Shown: positions 50,542 to 59,383 of the stretch, in pieces
How the letters are laid out: each line of letters starts with the position of its first letter
Position numbering within the stretch: position 1 is the stretch's first letter
Assembly (NCBI GenBank): GCA_002441545.1
Contig: DJWL01000201.1
Coordinates: 14,259 to 78,258 of the forward strand
DNA length: 64,000 bases
Direction of reading: 5' to 3'
From: Flavobacteriaceae bacterium UBA6231
Lineage (GTDB): Bacteria; Bacteroidota; Bacteroidia; Flavobacteriales; Flavobacteriaceae
The notes under the pieces: model-generated
The model's database searches: none
The model's input: only the letters and a program-made list of their open reading frames with translations
What the model was told of the DNA's origin: nothing
Made by a program: the position numbers and the translations under genes

Positions 50542-51762
50542 ATGCGCCGTGTTTCATTATTTACTGTTTTACTATTATGTTTAGCAATATTAATTGTAGA
50601 TGTTACCGCATTTTATTGGCTACAATCCATTACAACACTCATTAACTCAAACTTCCTAGAAACAGCCATAAACATATTGTTTTGGGTATTTACCGTTGGA
50701 TTAATTACAGCTATCGTTGTTCTTAAGATTACGTTGGACGATATTAACCCCAAACGAAGGCAGTTACTCATTGCATCGTTATATGGGCTTACAGTTTCTT
50801 CATTCATACCCAAATTGATTTTTGTAATAATCATATCCATGTTATTTTTTACAAGTACCATGGTTCCAGAAAAAATATCCCTTTTTATTGTGCCTACAAT
50901 TGGTTTACTATCAGGGTTCCTGCCCTTTTTCGTAATTGTTTATGGCATTTTCAAGGCTAAATACAACTTTAAAATCTATTATCTTAAAATACGTTTTGAT
51001 CATTTACCTACGCAGTTTGACGGATTAAAAATCATTCAGATATCCGATTTACATATAGGAGGTTTCAACTATAATTATAAAATACTGGAAAAAGCCATAA
51101 GACTAATCAACAACTTAAAACCAGACCTTATTTTATGCACTGGAGATTTAGTAAATAATTATGCTTGGGAGCTAAGAGGCTGGGACCATGTATTAAACAA
51201 GTTAGTGGCAAAAAAAGGGAAATATGCTGTTTTGGGCAATCATGATTATGGTGATTACAGTGAATGGAATTCTACTTTAGAAAAAGCAGAAAACCTCAAC
51301 ATCATTAAACAGTTTTACAAAAAAATAGATTTCAAATTATTACTTAATCAATCTGAAATCATTGAAACCAACCATAATAAAATTGCATTAATAGGTGTTG
51401 AAAATTGGGGAAGCCCACCGTTTAAACAGTATGGGGACTTACTAATGGCTTTAAAAAAAACCGAGGATGTTCCCTTTAAAATATTACTCTCACATGACCC
51501 AACACACTGGAGTGAAGAAGTAATAGATAAAACAAATATAGCCCTTACTTTTTCAGGGCACACACATGGTATGCAAATGGGATTTCATTATAAGAAAATG
51601 AGCTGGAGTCCCATAAAATATAAATACAAACATTGGGCTGGCTTATATAAGCATAACAACCAATACCTGTATGTTAATCGGGGCTTGGGCTGGCTAGGTT
51701 TTCCAGGACGAATAGGCATGCGACCGGAAATTTCACATATTGAATTGGTCAAGCAGGCTTAA
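50542..51762 (+). CDS. Membrane metallophosphoesterase
   Basis: A 406-residue protein: three or four membrane segments in the first 140 residues, then a calcineurin-like phosphoesterase domain with motifs DLHIGG (about 168), GDLVNN (about 205), GNHDYGD (about 232) and SGHTHGMQ (about 336). These bind two metal ions. The YkuE-type branch with N-terminal membrane segments includes lipid phosphatases. It lies 13 bases after the phosphatidyltransferase gene. Confidence 0.9.
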   Translation: MRRVSLFTVLLLCLAILIVDVTAFYWLQSITTLINSNFLETAINILFWVFTVGLITAIVVLKITLDDINPKRRQLLIASLYGLTVSSFIPKLIFVIIISMLFFTSTMVPEKISLFIVPTIGLLSGFLPFFVIVYGIFKAKYNFKIYYLKIRFDHLPTQFDGLKIIQISDLHIGGFNYNYKILEKAIRLINNLKPDLILCTGDLVNNYAWELRGWDHVLNKLVAKKGKYAVLGNHDYGDYSEWNSTLEKAENLNIIKQFYKKIDFKLLLNQSEIIETNHNKIALIGVENWGSPPFKQYGDLLMALKKTEDVPFKILLSHDPTHWSEEVIDKTNIALTFSGHTHGMQMGFHYKKMSWSPIKYKYKHWAGLYKHNNQYLYVNRGLGWLGFPGRIGMRPEISHIELVKQA

Positions 51763-51876
51763 TTGCAATATAAATAAAATGATACAAACTTTTGTTTTAA
51801 GTTTTTTATGTTAATAAAAAATGTGAACAACTAATTTTAAAAAACCAGTTCTGTTGATCCTTAACTGAATTGAGAC

Positions 51877-51919
51877 TGACACATATCATTGTCAATTTCT
51901 CATGAGGAGCTTATTTTTA
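51877..51919 (+). promoter_or_regulatory. Island-type promoter of the BON gene
   Basis: TGAC-ACAT-ATCA (51877-51888), 23 bases, then TATTTTTA, 32 bases before the start codon. Confidence 0.85.
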
Positions 51920-51951
51920 TATCAATTGGAATCCATATAAATAAAATTATC

Positions 51952-52620
51952 ATGAAAACAGATTTAAAAATCAAGCAAGACGTTCTTGATGAACTAAAAT
52001 GGCAGCCTAACATTGATGAAACACAAATAGGCGTTATTGTTAAAGATGGCATTGTAACGCTTGAAGGTACTGTTGACTCCTACACCAAAAAAATAGCTGC
52101 AGAAAAAGCTGCTAAAAATGTATATGGTGTAAAAGCTGTGGTTGAAGACATAAAAGTTAAATATAATGCCGGCGATAACAAATCAGATGAAGAAGTTGCT
52201 AAGGCGGCTGTTAACGCTATACAATGGAATGCCTCTGTGCCCAACGATACGGTAAAAATCAAAGTAGAAGATGGTTGGGTCTATCTTTCTGGTGAAGTGC
52301 CTTGGGAATATCAAAAAAATGCCGCAAAAAATGCCATTACAAAACTATACGGCGTTAAAGGTGTTGTTAATAATATTTCCTTGAAACAAACATTAACCCC
52401 TTTTGAAGTTGAAAACAGAATCGCTAAAGCTTTTGAAAGATCAGCTAGGCTTGAATCTAAAAAAATTAAGGTTGAAGTAACTGGACATACTGTTAGATTA
52501 AACGGTACCGTTCATTCCGTTGCTGAAAAAGAAGAAGCTCGCAAAGCTGCATTTTTTGCACCAGGCGTGACTAAGGTAGAAAACAACCTAGTTGTTGATT
52601 ACTATCCTGAATATGCTTAG
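51952..52620 (+). CDS. Triple BON-domain protein
   Basis: A 222-residue protein of three BON domains (about 5-70, 78-145, 152-220), each with the pattern GIVTLEGTVDS / GWVYLSGEVPW / HTVRLNGTVHS. There is no signal peptide from ATG 51952, so it may be cytoplasmic, although most BON proteins act at membranes. The longer frame from 51889 overlaps the promoter and is rejected. OsmY-like relatives are induced by osmotic or stationary-phase stress. Confidence 0.92.
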   Translation: MKTDLKIKQDVLDELKWQPNIDETQIGVIVKDGIVTLEGTVDSYTKKIAAEKAAKNVYGVKAVVEDIKVKYNAGDNKSDEEVAKAAVNAIQWNASVPNDTVKIKVEDGWVYLSGEVPWEYQKNAAKNAITKLYGVKGVVNNISLKQTLTPFEVENRIAKAFERSARLESKKIKVEVTGHTVRLNGTVHSVAEKEEARKAAFFAPGVTKVENNLVVDYYPEYA

Positions 52621-52655
52621 TATTTTTGGCGTTATGAATTAAGTGAAAAAGAATT

Positions 52656-52690
52656 AAAAACCCTGCTCCATTTCAATGGTCAGGGTTTTT
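52656..52690. terminator. Bidirectional terminator
   Basis: AAAAACCCTG pairs exactly with CAGGGTTTTT between the convergent BON and dodecin genes. Confidence 0.85.
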
Positions 52691-52764
52691 AGCATTAATA
52701 ATTTTAAAATTTTGTGTTAATACATAACTTGTAAAATCACGCTAATTAACATTCAAAAAACCAT

Positions 52765-52971
52765 CTAATCGTTTTTAATATCAAAGGATACTTTGGTGGT
52801 TACCCGATATTGTGATATTTTATTGTTCACAACAGTTACCTGCATATCCTTTACATAAACCGATTTGATATGATTTACGGTCTTTGAAGCTTCATTGATT
52901 ACATTTTGAATGGCATCTTCAAAGCTCACGGTGGAGTTCCCTAGAATTTCAATAACTTTTAATACAGACAT
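52765..52971 (-). CDS. Dodecin family flavin-binding protein
   Basis: A 68-residue dodecin: VLKVIEILGNSTVSFEDAIQ and the strand VKDMQVTVVNNKISQYRVTT are typical. Dodecins form twelve-subunit shells that store flavins and protect cells from light-driven flavin chemistry. Whether the stacking Trp is present cannot be confirmed; the usual position here is filled by V/K/D residues. Its presence fits a kinase with a LOV-like domain in the same island. Confidence 0.88.
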   Translation of the reverse strand: MSVLKVIEILGNSTVSFEDAIQNVINEASKTVNHIKSVYVKDMQVTVVNNKISQYRVTTKVSFDIKND

Positions 52972-53000
52972 AATATTTGTTTTTTTTGATTAATATATCA

Positions 53001-53043
53001 GTAAGATAAGATGGCAACCACAAATTTGAAATGATATAAATCA
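53001..53043 (-). promoter_or_regulatory. Island-type promoter of the dodecin gene
   Basis: TGAT-ATAA-ATCA (53032-53043), 23 bases, then TATCTTAC on the minus strand. Confidence 0.7.
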
Positions 53044-53149
53044 CTGACCATAAATAATCTAAAAGATAATATAACATATCCATTAATCTAGATCATTTTC
53101 ACATTGTCAAAAAAAATGACATTCAGATAAACATAAATTGACAAACCTC

Positions 53150-54142
53150 TTATTGCTGTTTTTTCCTTTCCTCTTTTTCCTTTTGCTTTTCCAGTTTCCT
53201 AAAGTAACCACGTATTAAAAAATTATGTTTTAAAGCCTCCATGTTCTGGTTAAACTTATCCGTTCCTTCATTGATGTTTTTAAGAGTGGATTTTAAACTA
53301 TTGACCAGTGTTGTATCATTTACAATATAATCATAAGCACCTTCACTTGAATTAAAATCAACAATGGTTGTATCAATATTGGCAATAACATTTTGGATTT
53401 GTTTGCTAGAAGCCTCAAGATTGCTCACAATAACTTTAAGATTTTGGCCCGATATGGAATCATGCAACAACATGCCCAAAACAGTATTGTCATTTGTCTT
53501 TAAGGATGTAATGATCTGATTAATCTCACTAATGGTATTTGAAGCATCACGGCTAGCCACCTTCAAATTTGTTACTGACTGTCTTAATTCTTTTGCCATA
53601 ATGGTATCATTAAGCAATACGGCCAAGGTTCCCTTACCTTTAATCATGGCATCGGTAATTTTTATTAAATCTGACGTCAGGATGGCCGCATTTTCTGAAC
53701 TCACACTCAAGGTGCTCAAGATATCTTCTGCACCAATTTTACTGTACGAAGCAATAATATCGCCATCACTAATAACTTTATCTGTTCCTTTTCCTGGAAC
53801 AATATTAACAATCATGTTACCAACCAACCCGTCAGAGCCAATAGTTGCAATGGCATTTTTTTTAATATGGGCAATGATTCCTTCTTCAATATTCATATCT
53901 ACTTTTATGGTGGAATCATTGGCCATGACTATGTTTTTTACCGTTCCAATATTAATTCCGGAATACCTAACATTATTGCCTTTTTGCAAGCCGTTAACAT
54001 TCTGAAAATAAGCACTAATGGTAAATGTTTTTTGAAACATATTTTGTTTTTGCCCAATAAGATAGACGGCCAACACAAACAGCATGGTACCTATAATAAC
54101 AAAAAGCCCCAATCTTATCTTTTGTGAATTTGTATTTTTCAT
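53150..54142 (-). CDS. mlaD: MlaD/MCE-domain substrate-binding protein
   Basis: A 330-residue protein with one N-terminal membrane anchor (about 13-32) and an MCE domain (about 38-120: AYFQNVNGLQKGNNVRYSGI). A long coiled part with several helical repeats follows. It acts in the periplasm as lipid-shuttling partner of the MlaE/MlaF transporter. It is third in a leftward mlaE-mlaF-mlaD operon. Confidence 0.92.
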   Translation of the reverse strand: MKNTNSQKIRLGLFVIIGTMLFVLAVYLIGQKQNMFQKTFTISAYFQNVNGLQKGNNVRYSGINIGTVKNIVMANDSTIKVDMNIEEGIIAHIKKNAIATIGSDGLVGNMIVNIVPGKGTDKVISDGDIIASYSKIGAEDILSTLSVSSENAAILTSDLIKITDAMIKGKGTLAVLLNDTIMAKELRQSVTNLKVASRDASNTISEINQIITSLKTNDNTVLGMLLHDSISGQNLKVIVSNLEASSKQIQNVIANIDTTIVDFNSSEGAYDYIVNDTTLVNSLKSTLKNINEGTDKFNQNMEALKHNFLIRGYFRKLEKQKEKEERKKQQ

Positions 54143-54152
54143 GTGTTTATAT

Positions 54153-54935
54153 TTATTGTTTAAAAAACGCCTTTATTTTAGGATCTTTGGACGCAGAAAG
54201 CACTTCAAAAGTACCTTCGGCATAGTTTGTTCCGTCTATTAATAGTATCATCCTATCTGCAATAACCCTGGCACAGTCCACATCATGAGTAATTATGAGG
54301 GACGATGTATTATATTTTTTTTGAATGTCCTGCATTAATATGATGATTTCTTTTGCCGTAATGGGGTCCAATCCACTGGTTGGCTCATCATATAAAATAA
54401 TTTTTGGCTGGAGTATGAGCGTTCTGGCCAAAGCTACCCGTCGTTGCATGCCTCCTGATAATTCTGCGGGCATCAAATCCAATGTATGAGCCAATCCAAC
54501 ATTTTTTAAAGCTTCAATAACCAATGTTTCAGTATTGACGTTCTTACCAAATTTTTTATAATGGTGTCTCAACGGAAATTCCAAATTTTCCCTCACTGTC
54601 ATAGAATCATACAAGGCACTCCCTTGAAACAAAAACCCAATATCGGCTCTTAAAATATCCAATGATTCTTGATTAAGGGAAGTAATGTCATTGTGCATCA
54701 CGATTATTTTTCCACTATCAGCTTCCATTAAACCTACAAGGCATTTAATCATTACCGATTTCCCCGAGCCGGATTTTCCCATAACAACTAAATTCTCGCC
54801 TTTGTACAATTTCATGTTAAAATGTTTAAGAACATGGTTGTCATCAAAACTTTTATTCAAATCCAACAATTCAAGCACCACCTCCCTGATTTCTGGTTTT
54901 TTATCCCTTTCTAATATGGCCTGTTGATCTTTCAT
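54153..54935 (-). CDS. mlaF: MlaF-type ABC transporter ATP-binding protein
   Basis: A 260-residue ABC ATPase with Walker A GKSGSGKSVMIKC, Q-loop FLFQGSALYDSM, signature ELSGGMQRRVALAR and Walker B ILYDEPTSGLDP, in the order and with the wording of the MlaF/Ttg2A family. Drives lipid movement with MlaE and MlaD. Overlaps mlaE by four bases. Confidence 0.93.
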   Translation of the reverse strand: MKDQQAILERDKKPEIREVVLELLDLNKSFDDNHVLKHFNMKLYKGENLVVMGKSGSGKSVMIKCLVGLMEADSGKIIVMHNDITSLNQESLDILRADIGFLFQGSALYDSMTVRENLEFPLRHHYKKFGKNVNTETLVIEALKNVGLAHTLDLMPAELSGGMQRRVALARTLILQPKIILYDEPTSGLDPITAKEIIILMQDIQKKYNTSSLIITHDVDCARVIADRMILLIDGTNYAEGTFEVLSASKDPKIKAFFKQ

Positions 54936-55702
54936 AAGTCATAAAAAATATCAGCTATAAAAACGGCTATAAAGTCAATAACGAACAATAATAACGATGT
55001 AAATACCACCGCAGAATTTGCAGCTATTCCCACACCTGCGGTTCCCTTCTTACAATAATACCCTTTGAAACATCCAACAAGGCCAATGGCAAAGCCAAAA
55101 AAGAATGACTTCGCCGTTGCGGGAACAATATCACCAAACTCCAAAGAATCAAAAACCTGATTAAAATAAAGGGCAAATGACACATCACCCTTAAGATGTT
55201 CTACTAAATAAGACCCGTACAAAGCAATGGCGTCACCAAAAATAACCAGCAAAGGAATCATGAATGTTGTTGCCATAATGCGAGTCACCACTAAATATTT
55301 AAAAGGATTGGTTCCAGACACTTCCATGGCATCTATTTGTTCAGTAACACGCATGGAACCTAGTTCGGCACCAATTCCCGAGCCAATTTTCCCGGCACAA
55401 ACAAGTGCGGTAATCATAGGGCCTATTTCCCTAACAATAGAGATGCCAACCATGGATGGCATCCAAGAAACCGCACCAAACTCCATTAGTGTTGGCCTAG
55501 TTTGTAAAGTTAGCACCAAACCAATAATAAACCCCGTAATACCAACCAATAACAGGGATCTATTCCCCATGCTGTAACACTGTCTTAAAAATTCTTTAAG
55601 CTCATAGGGCTTCTTAAATACTTCTTTAAAACACCGAATAGTAAAATACGTTAGCTCTCCAATTTCCATGAAGAATGACTTTATTTTAACCAATACTAAC
55701 AT
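54932..55702 (-). CDS. mlaE: MlaE-type ABC transporter permease
   Basis: A 256-residue permease with about five membrane segments and the MlaE signature EIGPMITALVCAGKIGSGIG plus ELGSMRVTEQIDAMEVSG. It is the inner-membrane part of the phospholipid transporter that keeps outer-membrane lipid asymmetry. First gene of the operon; its promoter shows the island design. Confidence 0.93.
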   Translation of the reverse strand: MLVLVKIKSFFMEIGELTYFTIRCFKEVFKKPYELKEFLRQCYSMGNRSLLLVGITGFIIGLVLTLQTRPTLMEFGAVSWMPSMVGISIVREIGPMITALVCAGKIGSGIGAELGSMRVTEQIDAMEVSGTNPFKYLVVTRIMATTFMIPLLVIFGDAIALYGSYLVEHLKGDVSFALYFNQVFDSLEFGDIVPATAKSFFFGFAIGLVGCFKGYYCKKGTAGVGIAANSAVVFTSLLLFVIDFIAVFIADIFYDL

Positions 55703-55725
55703 AAAGCATAAAATGTATATATAAT

Positions 55726-55768
55726 TAAATCTAAGGTATTACCACAACATACAAAATGATTAAAGTCA
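55726..55768 (-). promoter_or_regulatory. Island-type promoter of the mla operon
   Basis: TGAC-TTTA-ATCA on the minus strand (55757-55768), 23 bases, then TAGATTTA. Confidence 0.8.
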
Positions 55769-55779
55769 TATCACTTGAC

Positions 55780-55822
55780 TGAGAAAAATCATTGCTATAA
55801 TAAGGTTTTATTTGGATATTTA
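55780..55822 (+). promoter_or_regulatory. Island-type promoter of the coiled-coil gene
   Basis: TGAG-AAAA-ATCA (55780-55791), 23 bases, then GATATTTA, 22 bases before the start codon. Confidence 0.7.
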
Positions 55823-55844
55823 ATATCATTTAAATCTTATAATC

Positions 55845-56447
55845 ATGAAAACTAAACAGGATATTCAATTTGTGGACAAAATCATTGCAGCACTTAGAAA
55901 ATCAGCTATTGAATTGGAAGCATTTCAAGTTAAAGCTGCTTTAGGAAAAGCAGAAGCCCAAGACAAGTATGAAGAGGTCAAGAAAAAATTTAATTTGTTT
56001 ATTCACGATAGTGAGTTCAAAATAAAGGATATTAAAGAGAAAATAGAAGAACTCAACACTAAGTTTGATGAACTACGAGTGCAATTAGCTTTGGGAAAGG
56101 CCGAAACCAAAGAGATTTTCAAAAAACAAAAAAAACAGATCCTTTCAACATTGCACGACATTGAAGTTAAAATAAAAACCAACGAAACATTAAATAGAAT
56201 GTACGCGTTAACACTAATTGAAATTGAACAATTTAAAATTCAATTAGAGATTTTGGAACAAAAATTCAAAAAAGACAAAAAAGAAGGAAAAGACTCATTT
56301 GAAAAAGGAAAACAAGAATTTAATTCTTTTATTGACAGGTTTAAAGGCAAATATGCCAAGAAAAAAGAAGAAACCAAATTAGAGCATTTTCAAAATGAAA
56401 TTTCTGAAGCCTTCAGTCATTTTAAAAAAGCATTTTCAAAAGTATAA
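55845..56447 (+). CDS. Coiled-coil hypothetical protein
   Basis: A 200-residue, almost fully helical, lysine- and glutamate-rich protein with three similar segments (AALGKAEAQDKYEEVKKKFN, QLALGKAETKEIFKKQKKQI, KKEGKDSFEKGKQEFNSFI). The internal repeat of about 65 residues suggests a three-fold helical bundle, like phasin- or apolipoprotein-type proteins that coat membranes or granules. Function not known. Confidence 0.65.
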   Translation: MKTKQDIQFVDKIIAALRKSAIELEAFQVKAALGKAEAQDKYEEVKKKFNLFIHDSEFKIKDIKEKIEELNTKFDELRVQLALGKAETKEIFKKQKKQILSTLHDIEVKIKTNETLNRMYALTLIEIEQFKIQLEILEQKFKKDKKEGKDSFEKGKQEFNSFIDRFKGKYAKKKEETKLEHFQNEISEAFSHFKKAFSKV

Positions 56448-56470
56448 CATCAAAAATTTTTAATAATAAC

Positions 56471-56648
56471 GCGTTGTGTATTTAGATTTATTGAACCTAG
56501 TTAAGTGTCAGTTCGAGTGATTTTTGATAGAAAATTGTATCGAGAACATTAATTTGATAGATAAAATTTTATTCTTGATACTAATTTTATTCACTTTCAT
56601 TCGAAAAATTCACTCGAATTGACAAATTTTCTTCAATATGCACAACGC
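56471..56648. repeat. 178-bp inverted-repeat element (MITE-like)
   Basis: GCGTTGTG (56471-56478) is mirrored by CACAACGC (56641-56648). Inside, GTCAGTTCGAGTGA (56507-56520) is mirrored at 56610-56623 with one mismatch, and TTGTATCGAGAA by TTCTTGATAC. It can form a long hairpin. One arm resembles the repeat at 3668-3727. Confidence 0.7.
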
Positions 56649-56661
56649 TTACCAAAGTAAA

Positions 56662-58365
56662 TTAATAATCATAATCCCCTTTTTTTATATTGGACAGCAT
56701 ACCATAGCCCAAAAAAACAGATAATGTAAAACTAGTCATACCCAAAATAGAAATACCGTTCCAGAGTGGATGTATTTCAAAAATAATGAACAAGCAAGCA
56801 CTAATTATCAAAGCGACCATAATAAAAGCCGTAACCAATTGCTTTGTGATTCTTTGTAAGGTATGTATCAAAGGATCAATACCTTTGTGGGACAAATCTA
56901 CTTTTATATTACCTGAGTTTATTTTACGTATGGCATTTTTTAAATCAGAGGGAAAATCTTCCATATAGTTTGTAAGCTCGATAACTGAGTTCACAACTTT
57001 TTTACCTATTGCTACAGGATTATATTTTTGGGTAGCACTTTGTCTAAGATAAGGTTTTACAATTTCAAACACCTCTAAGTTAGGGTCCAGTTTTTCAATA
57101 ACACCTTCTACGGTCACTAAAGACCTGGCAAAAAGGAAAAAATAAGTAGGCACAATTAACCCTTGGGCAATGATAATGTCTTTGAGTTCCAATAAAATAG
57201 TGCTCATTTCATTTTTATGAATATCCCTTACATAATATTTTTCCACAAATTCGTTGATGTCAAACTCCAATGCTCTCATGTCATTTATGGGGGCATTGTT
57301 GGAAAGTTGTTGCAATGCCTTGATGATTTGTTTTACGTCTTTATTGGTAATGGCAATGAATAACTTGCCAAAAATTGAAATATCTCTTGGCAACATACTT
57401 CCCATCATACCAAAATCCAAATAACAAATATGGCCATTTGGAAGCACCAATAAATTGCCTGGATGCGGATCTGCATGGAAAAAGCCATATTCAAAAATTT
57501 GTTTAAAATAACTTATGGCCAGTCGTCTGGCAATAACTTTAGTATCAAAATCTTTACTTAGCAACTCATTGATTCTATCTATCTTGATTCCAGACATGAA
57601 TTCCAAGGCCAAAACCTTTGGTGTTGTAAAATCTGGATATACTCTAGGTGCTTGCGCAAATTGTTCTAAGGAGTCATCTTTTGCCAGATTGTTGTAAAAT
57701 CTTTGTACATTGATGGACTCATTTATAAAATCAAGTTCCTTTAAAATGGAATCTTCAAAGTTTTTGACCAATCCAACAGGATCAAAGCTTTTTAAAGACG
57801 GTATTCTTCGCTCCAAAATATCGGCAATTTTGTACATGACCTTAATGTCCTCTGTAATGACATCGTAAATTCCGGCGCGTTGTATTTTTAAAGCGAGCCG
57901 TTTACCGGAGTGCAAGGTGATTTTGTGTACTTGTGCCATGGATGCTGATGCAAAAGGAATGGGTTCAAACCATGCAAATAAATTTTCTACTTTGCCCTTT
58001 AACTCGGTTTCCACAACGTCCTTGGCTGCTATTTCAGACATTGGGGGCACATTGTCTTGGAGTTTTTCTAATTCTAAAGTCAATTCTAAAGGAACCAAAT
58101 CTGGCCTGTTGCTCAATATTTGTCCAAATTTAACAAAGGTAGGCCCCAATTCCTCACACACCAATCTCATTTTGGCCCATTTACTGAATTTGGCAACATG
58201 TTTTTTTGTTGAATTGGGAATTAGTTTTTGAATTAATATATATTGATTATTTTCATTTAGATAGCGGACCAAATCTTCAAAGCCATATTTTAATAGGACT
58301 CTTAGAATTTGATTATACCTAGAGATGGATTTAAATTTTTTTCCAATATCAGTTATAACGCCCAT
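56662..58365 (-). CDS. ABC1/AarF (UbiB-like) kinase family protein
   Basis: A 567-residue atypical kinase with the KxGQ motif (FVKFGQILSNRPD), the alanine-rich ASASMAQVHK loop, HADPHPGN and DFGMMG. Two membrane segments close the C-terminus (about 505-550). UbiB-type proteins support quinone biosynthesis or lipid handling. It is co-transcribed with the coiled-coil gene before it, four bases apart. Confidence 0.92.
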   Translation of the reverse strand: MGVITDIGKKFKSISRYNQILRVLLKYGFEDLVRYLNENNQYILIQKLIPNSTKKHVAKFSKWAKMRLVCEELGPTFVKFGQILSNRPDLVPLELTLELEKLQDNVPPMSEIAAKDVVETELKGKVENLFAWFEPIPFASASMAQVHKITLHSGKRLALKIQRAGIYDVITEDIKVMYKIADILERRIPSLKSFDPVGLVKNFEDSILKELDFINESINVQRFYNNLAKDDSLEQFAQAPRVYPDFTTPKVLALEFMSGIKIDRINELLSKDFDTKVIARRLAISYFKQIFEYGFFHADPHPGNLLVLPNGHICYLDFGMMGSMLPRDISIFGKLFIAITNKDVKQIIKALQQLSNNAPINDMRALEFDINEFVEKYYVRDIHKNEMSTILLELKDIIIAQGLIVPTYFFLFARSLVTVEGVIEKLDPNLEVFEIVKPYLRQSATQKYNPVAIGKKVVNSVIELTNYMEDFPSDLKNAIRKINSGNIKVDLSHKGIDPLIHTLQRITKQLVTAFIMVALIISACLFIIFEIHPLWNGISILGMTSFTLSVFLGYGMLSNIKKGDYDY

Positions 58366-58369
58366 CTTT

Positions 58370-58738
58370 TTATGATTCCAGTTTATTTATCCTTGCTTCA
58401 AGTAAAGCAACACTTGCCTCAAGTTTTTCAAGTTTGATGTTTAGAGCCTTAATTTCATCTAAATGAGCTACATTTATTTTTTTGTAGAACTTTGCTACCA
58501 GTTCTTCTATTTTTTCATTTAATTCTTCCCGTAACTCATGGGCTTTTAAAATTATTTTATCTGCAAACTCGAGTTCATTTCCGTTTTCATCCAATTGGGT
58601 TTCAGACAGCACTCTATTGATATTGTCTTTGCCTTTTTCAGAAAGGGCATTTATTTTATCCAATATTTGGGTATCTCTAGCTATAAAATAAAGGCTTGAG
58701 CTTAATGTGAGTAATTCTAATATTGTTTTTGTTTTCAT
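58370..58738 (-). CDS. Coiled-coil hypothetical protein
   Basis: A 122-residue protein: a hydrophobic start (TILELLTLSSSLYFIARD) and then long helices ending in a heptad coiled coil (IKLEKLEASVALLEARINKL). Similar to phasin-like or membrane-tethered scaffold proteins. It is paired with the ABC1 kinase, for which it may be a partner; no family recognised. Confidence 0.6.
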   Translation of the reverse strand: MKTKTILELLTLSSSLYFIARDTQILDKINALSEKGKDNINRVLSETQLDENGNELEFADKIILKAHELREELNEKIEELVAKFYKKINVAHLDEIKALNIKLEKLEASVALLEARINKLES

Positions 58739-58767
58739 AATGCATGGCTTTAACTTAAAAACTCTAT

Positions 58768-58810
58768 TAAATGTATCACTAAATTAAAAGGTTCTAAATG
58801 ATTTCAATCA
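58768..58810 (-). promoter_or_regulatory. Island-type promoter of the ABC1-kinase operon
   Basis: TGAT-TGAA-ATCA on the minus strand (58799-58810), 23 bases, then TACATTTA. The palindrome is shared with the divergent CBS gene. Confidence 0.85.
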
Positions 58811-58841
58811 TTTCAAAAAACATCCTAATGAGTTATTTTTA
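58799..58841 (+). promoter_or_regulatory. Island-type promoter of the CBS gene
   Basis: The palindrome TGAT-TTCA-ATCA, 23 bases, then TATTTTTA, 27 bases before the start codon. Both directions fit. Confidence 0.85.
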
Positions 58842-58868
58842 TTGATATAAAAGACAAAAAATAAGGAC

Positions 58869-59273
58869 ATGAAAACCCAATTATCATCAATAATGACAAA
58901 ACATGTGGTTTGTGTTTCTCCAGAACAAAACCTAATAGATGTCAAGCATATTTATGAGAAAAAAAACTTCCATCACCATATTCCAGTTGTTGAAAATAAT
59001 AAGTTGGTGGGAATGGTCAGTTTAATAGATTTTATGTACAACATTTCAGGCGCAGGAATTAATGATGACAATACTATTTACAGTGAATTGACCGTTAAAG
59101 ACATCATGACCCAAAAACCATTTTATTTAACAACAATGTCCACTATTGAAGATGTAGCCAAGGTTTTGATTGAAGGTAATTATCATGCCATACCCATTGT
59201 TGAAGACGACCGGCTGGTGGGGATTGTGTCAACCGCAGATCTCATAAAGTTTTTCCTTAACAAGGCAACATAA
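58869..59273 (+). CDS. Protein of two CBS domains
   Basis: A 134-residue protein of two CBS motifs (about 5-60 and 75-130: HHIPVVENNKLVGMVSLIDF and HAIPIVEDDRLVGIVSTADL). It should bind AMP/ATP or SAM and report energy charge. It is like the hypoxia-response protein Hrp1 of the mycobacterial dormancy regulon in size and domain content. Confidence 0.92.
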   Translation: MKTQLSSIMTKHVVCVSPEQNLIDVKHIYEKKNFHHHIPVVENNKLVGMVSLIDFMYNISGAGINDDNTIYSELTVKDIMTQKPFYLTTMSTIEDVAKVLIEGNYHAIPIVEDDRLVGIVSTADLIKFFLNKAT

Positions 59274-59319
59274 TATATTAAGAATCTTCAAACCTCATTT
59301 TTTTAGAATTCTTTGATGC

Positions 59320-59362
59320 TGATAACTATCATTGACTAAGCTAATAACATCAAGTACTTTTC
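59320..59362 (+). promoter_or_regulatory. Island-type promoter of the patatin gene
   Basis: TGAT-AACT-ATCA (59320-59331), 23 bases, then TACTTTTC, 21 bases before the start codon. Confidence 0.75.
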
Positions 59363-59383
59363 CCAATATAATAATTCATTAAA

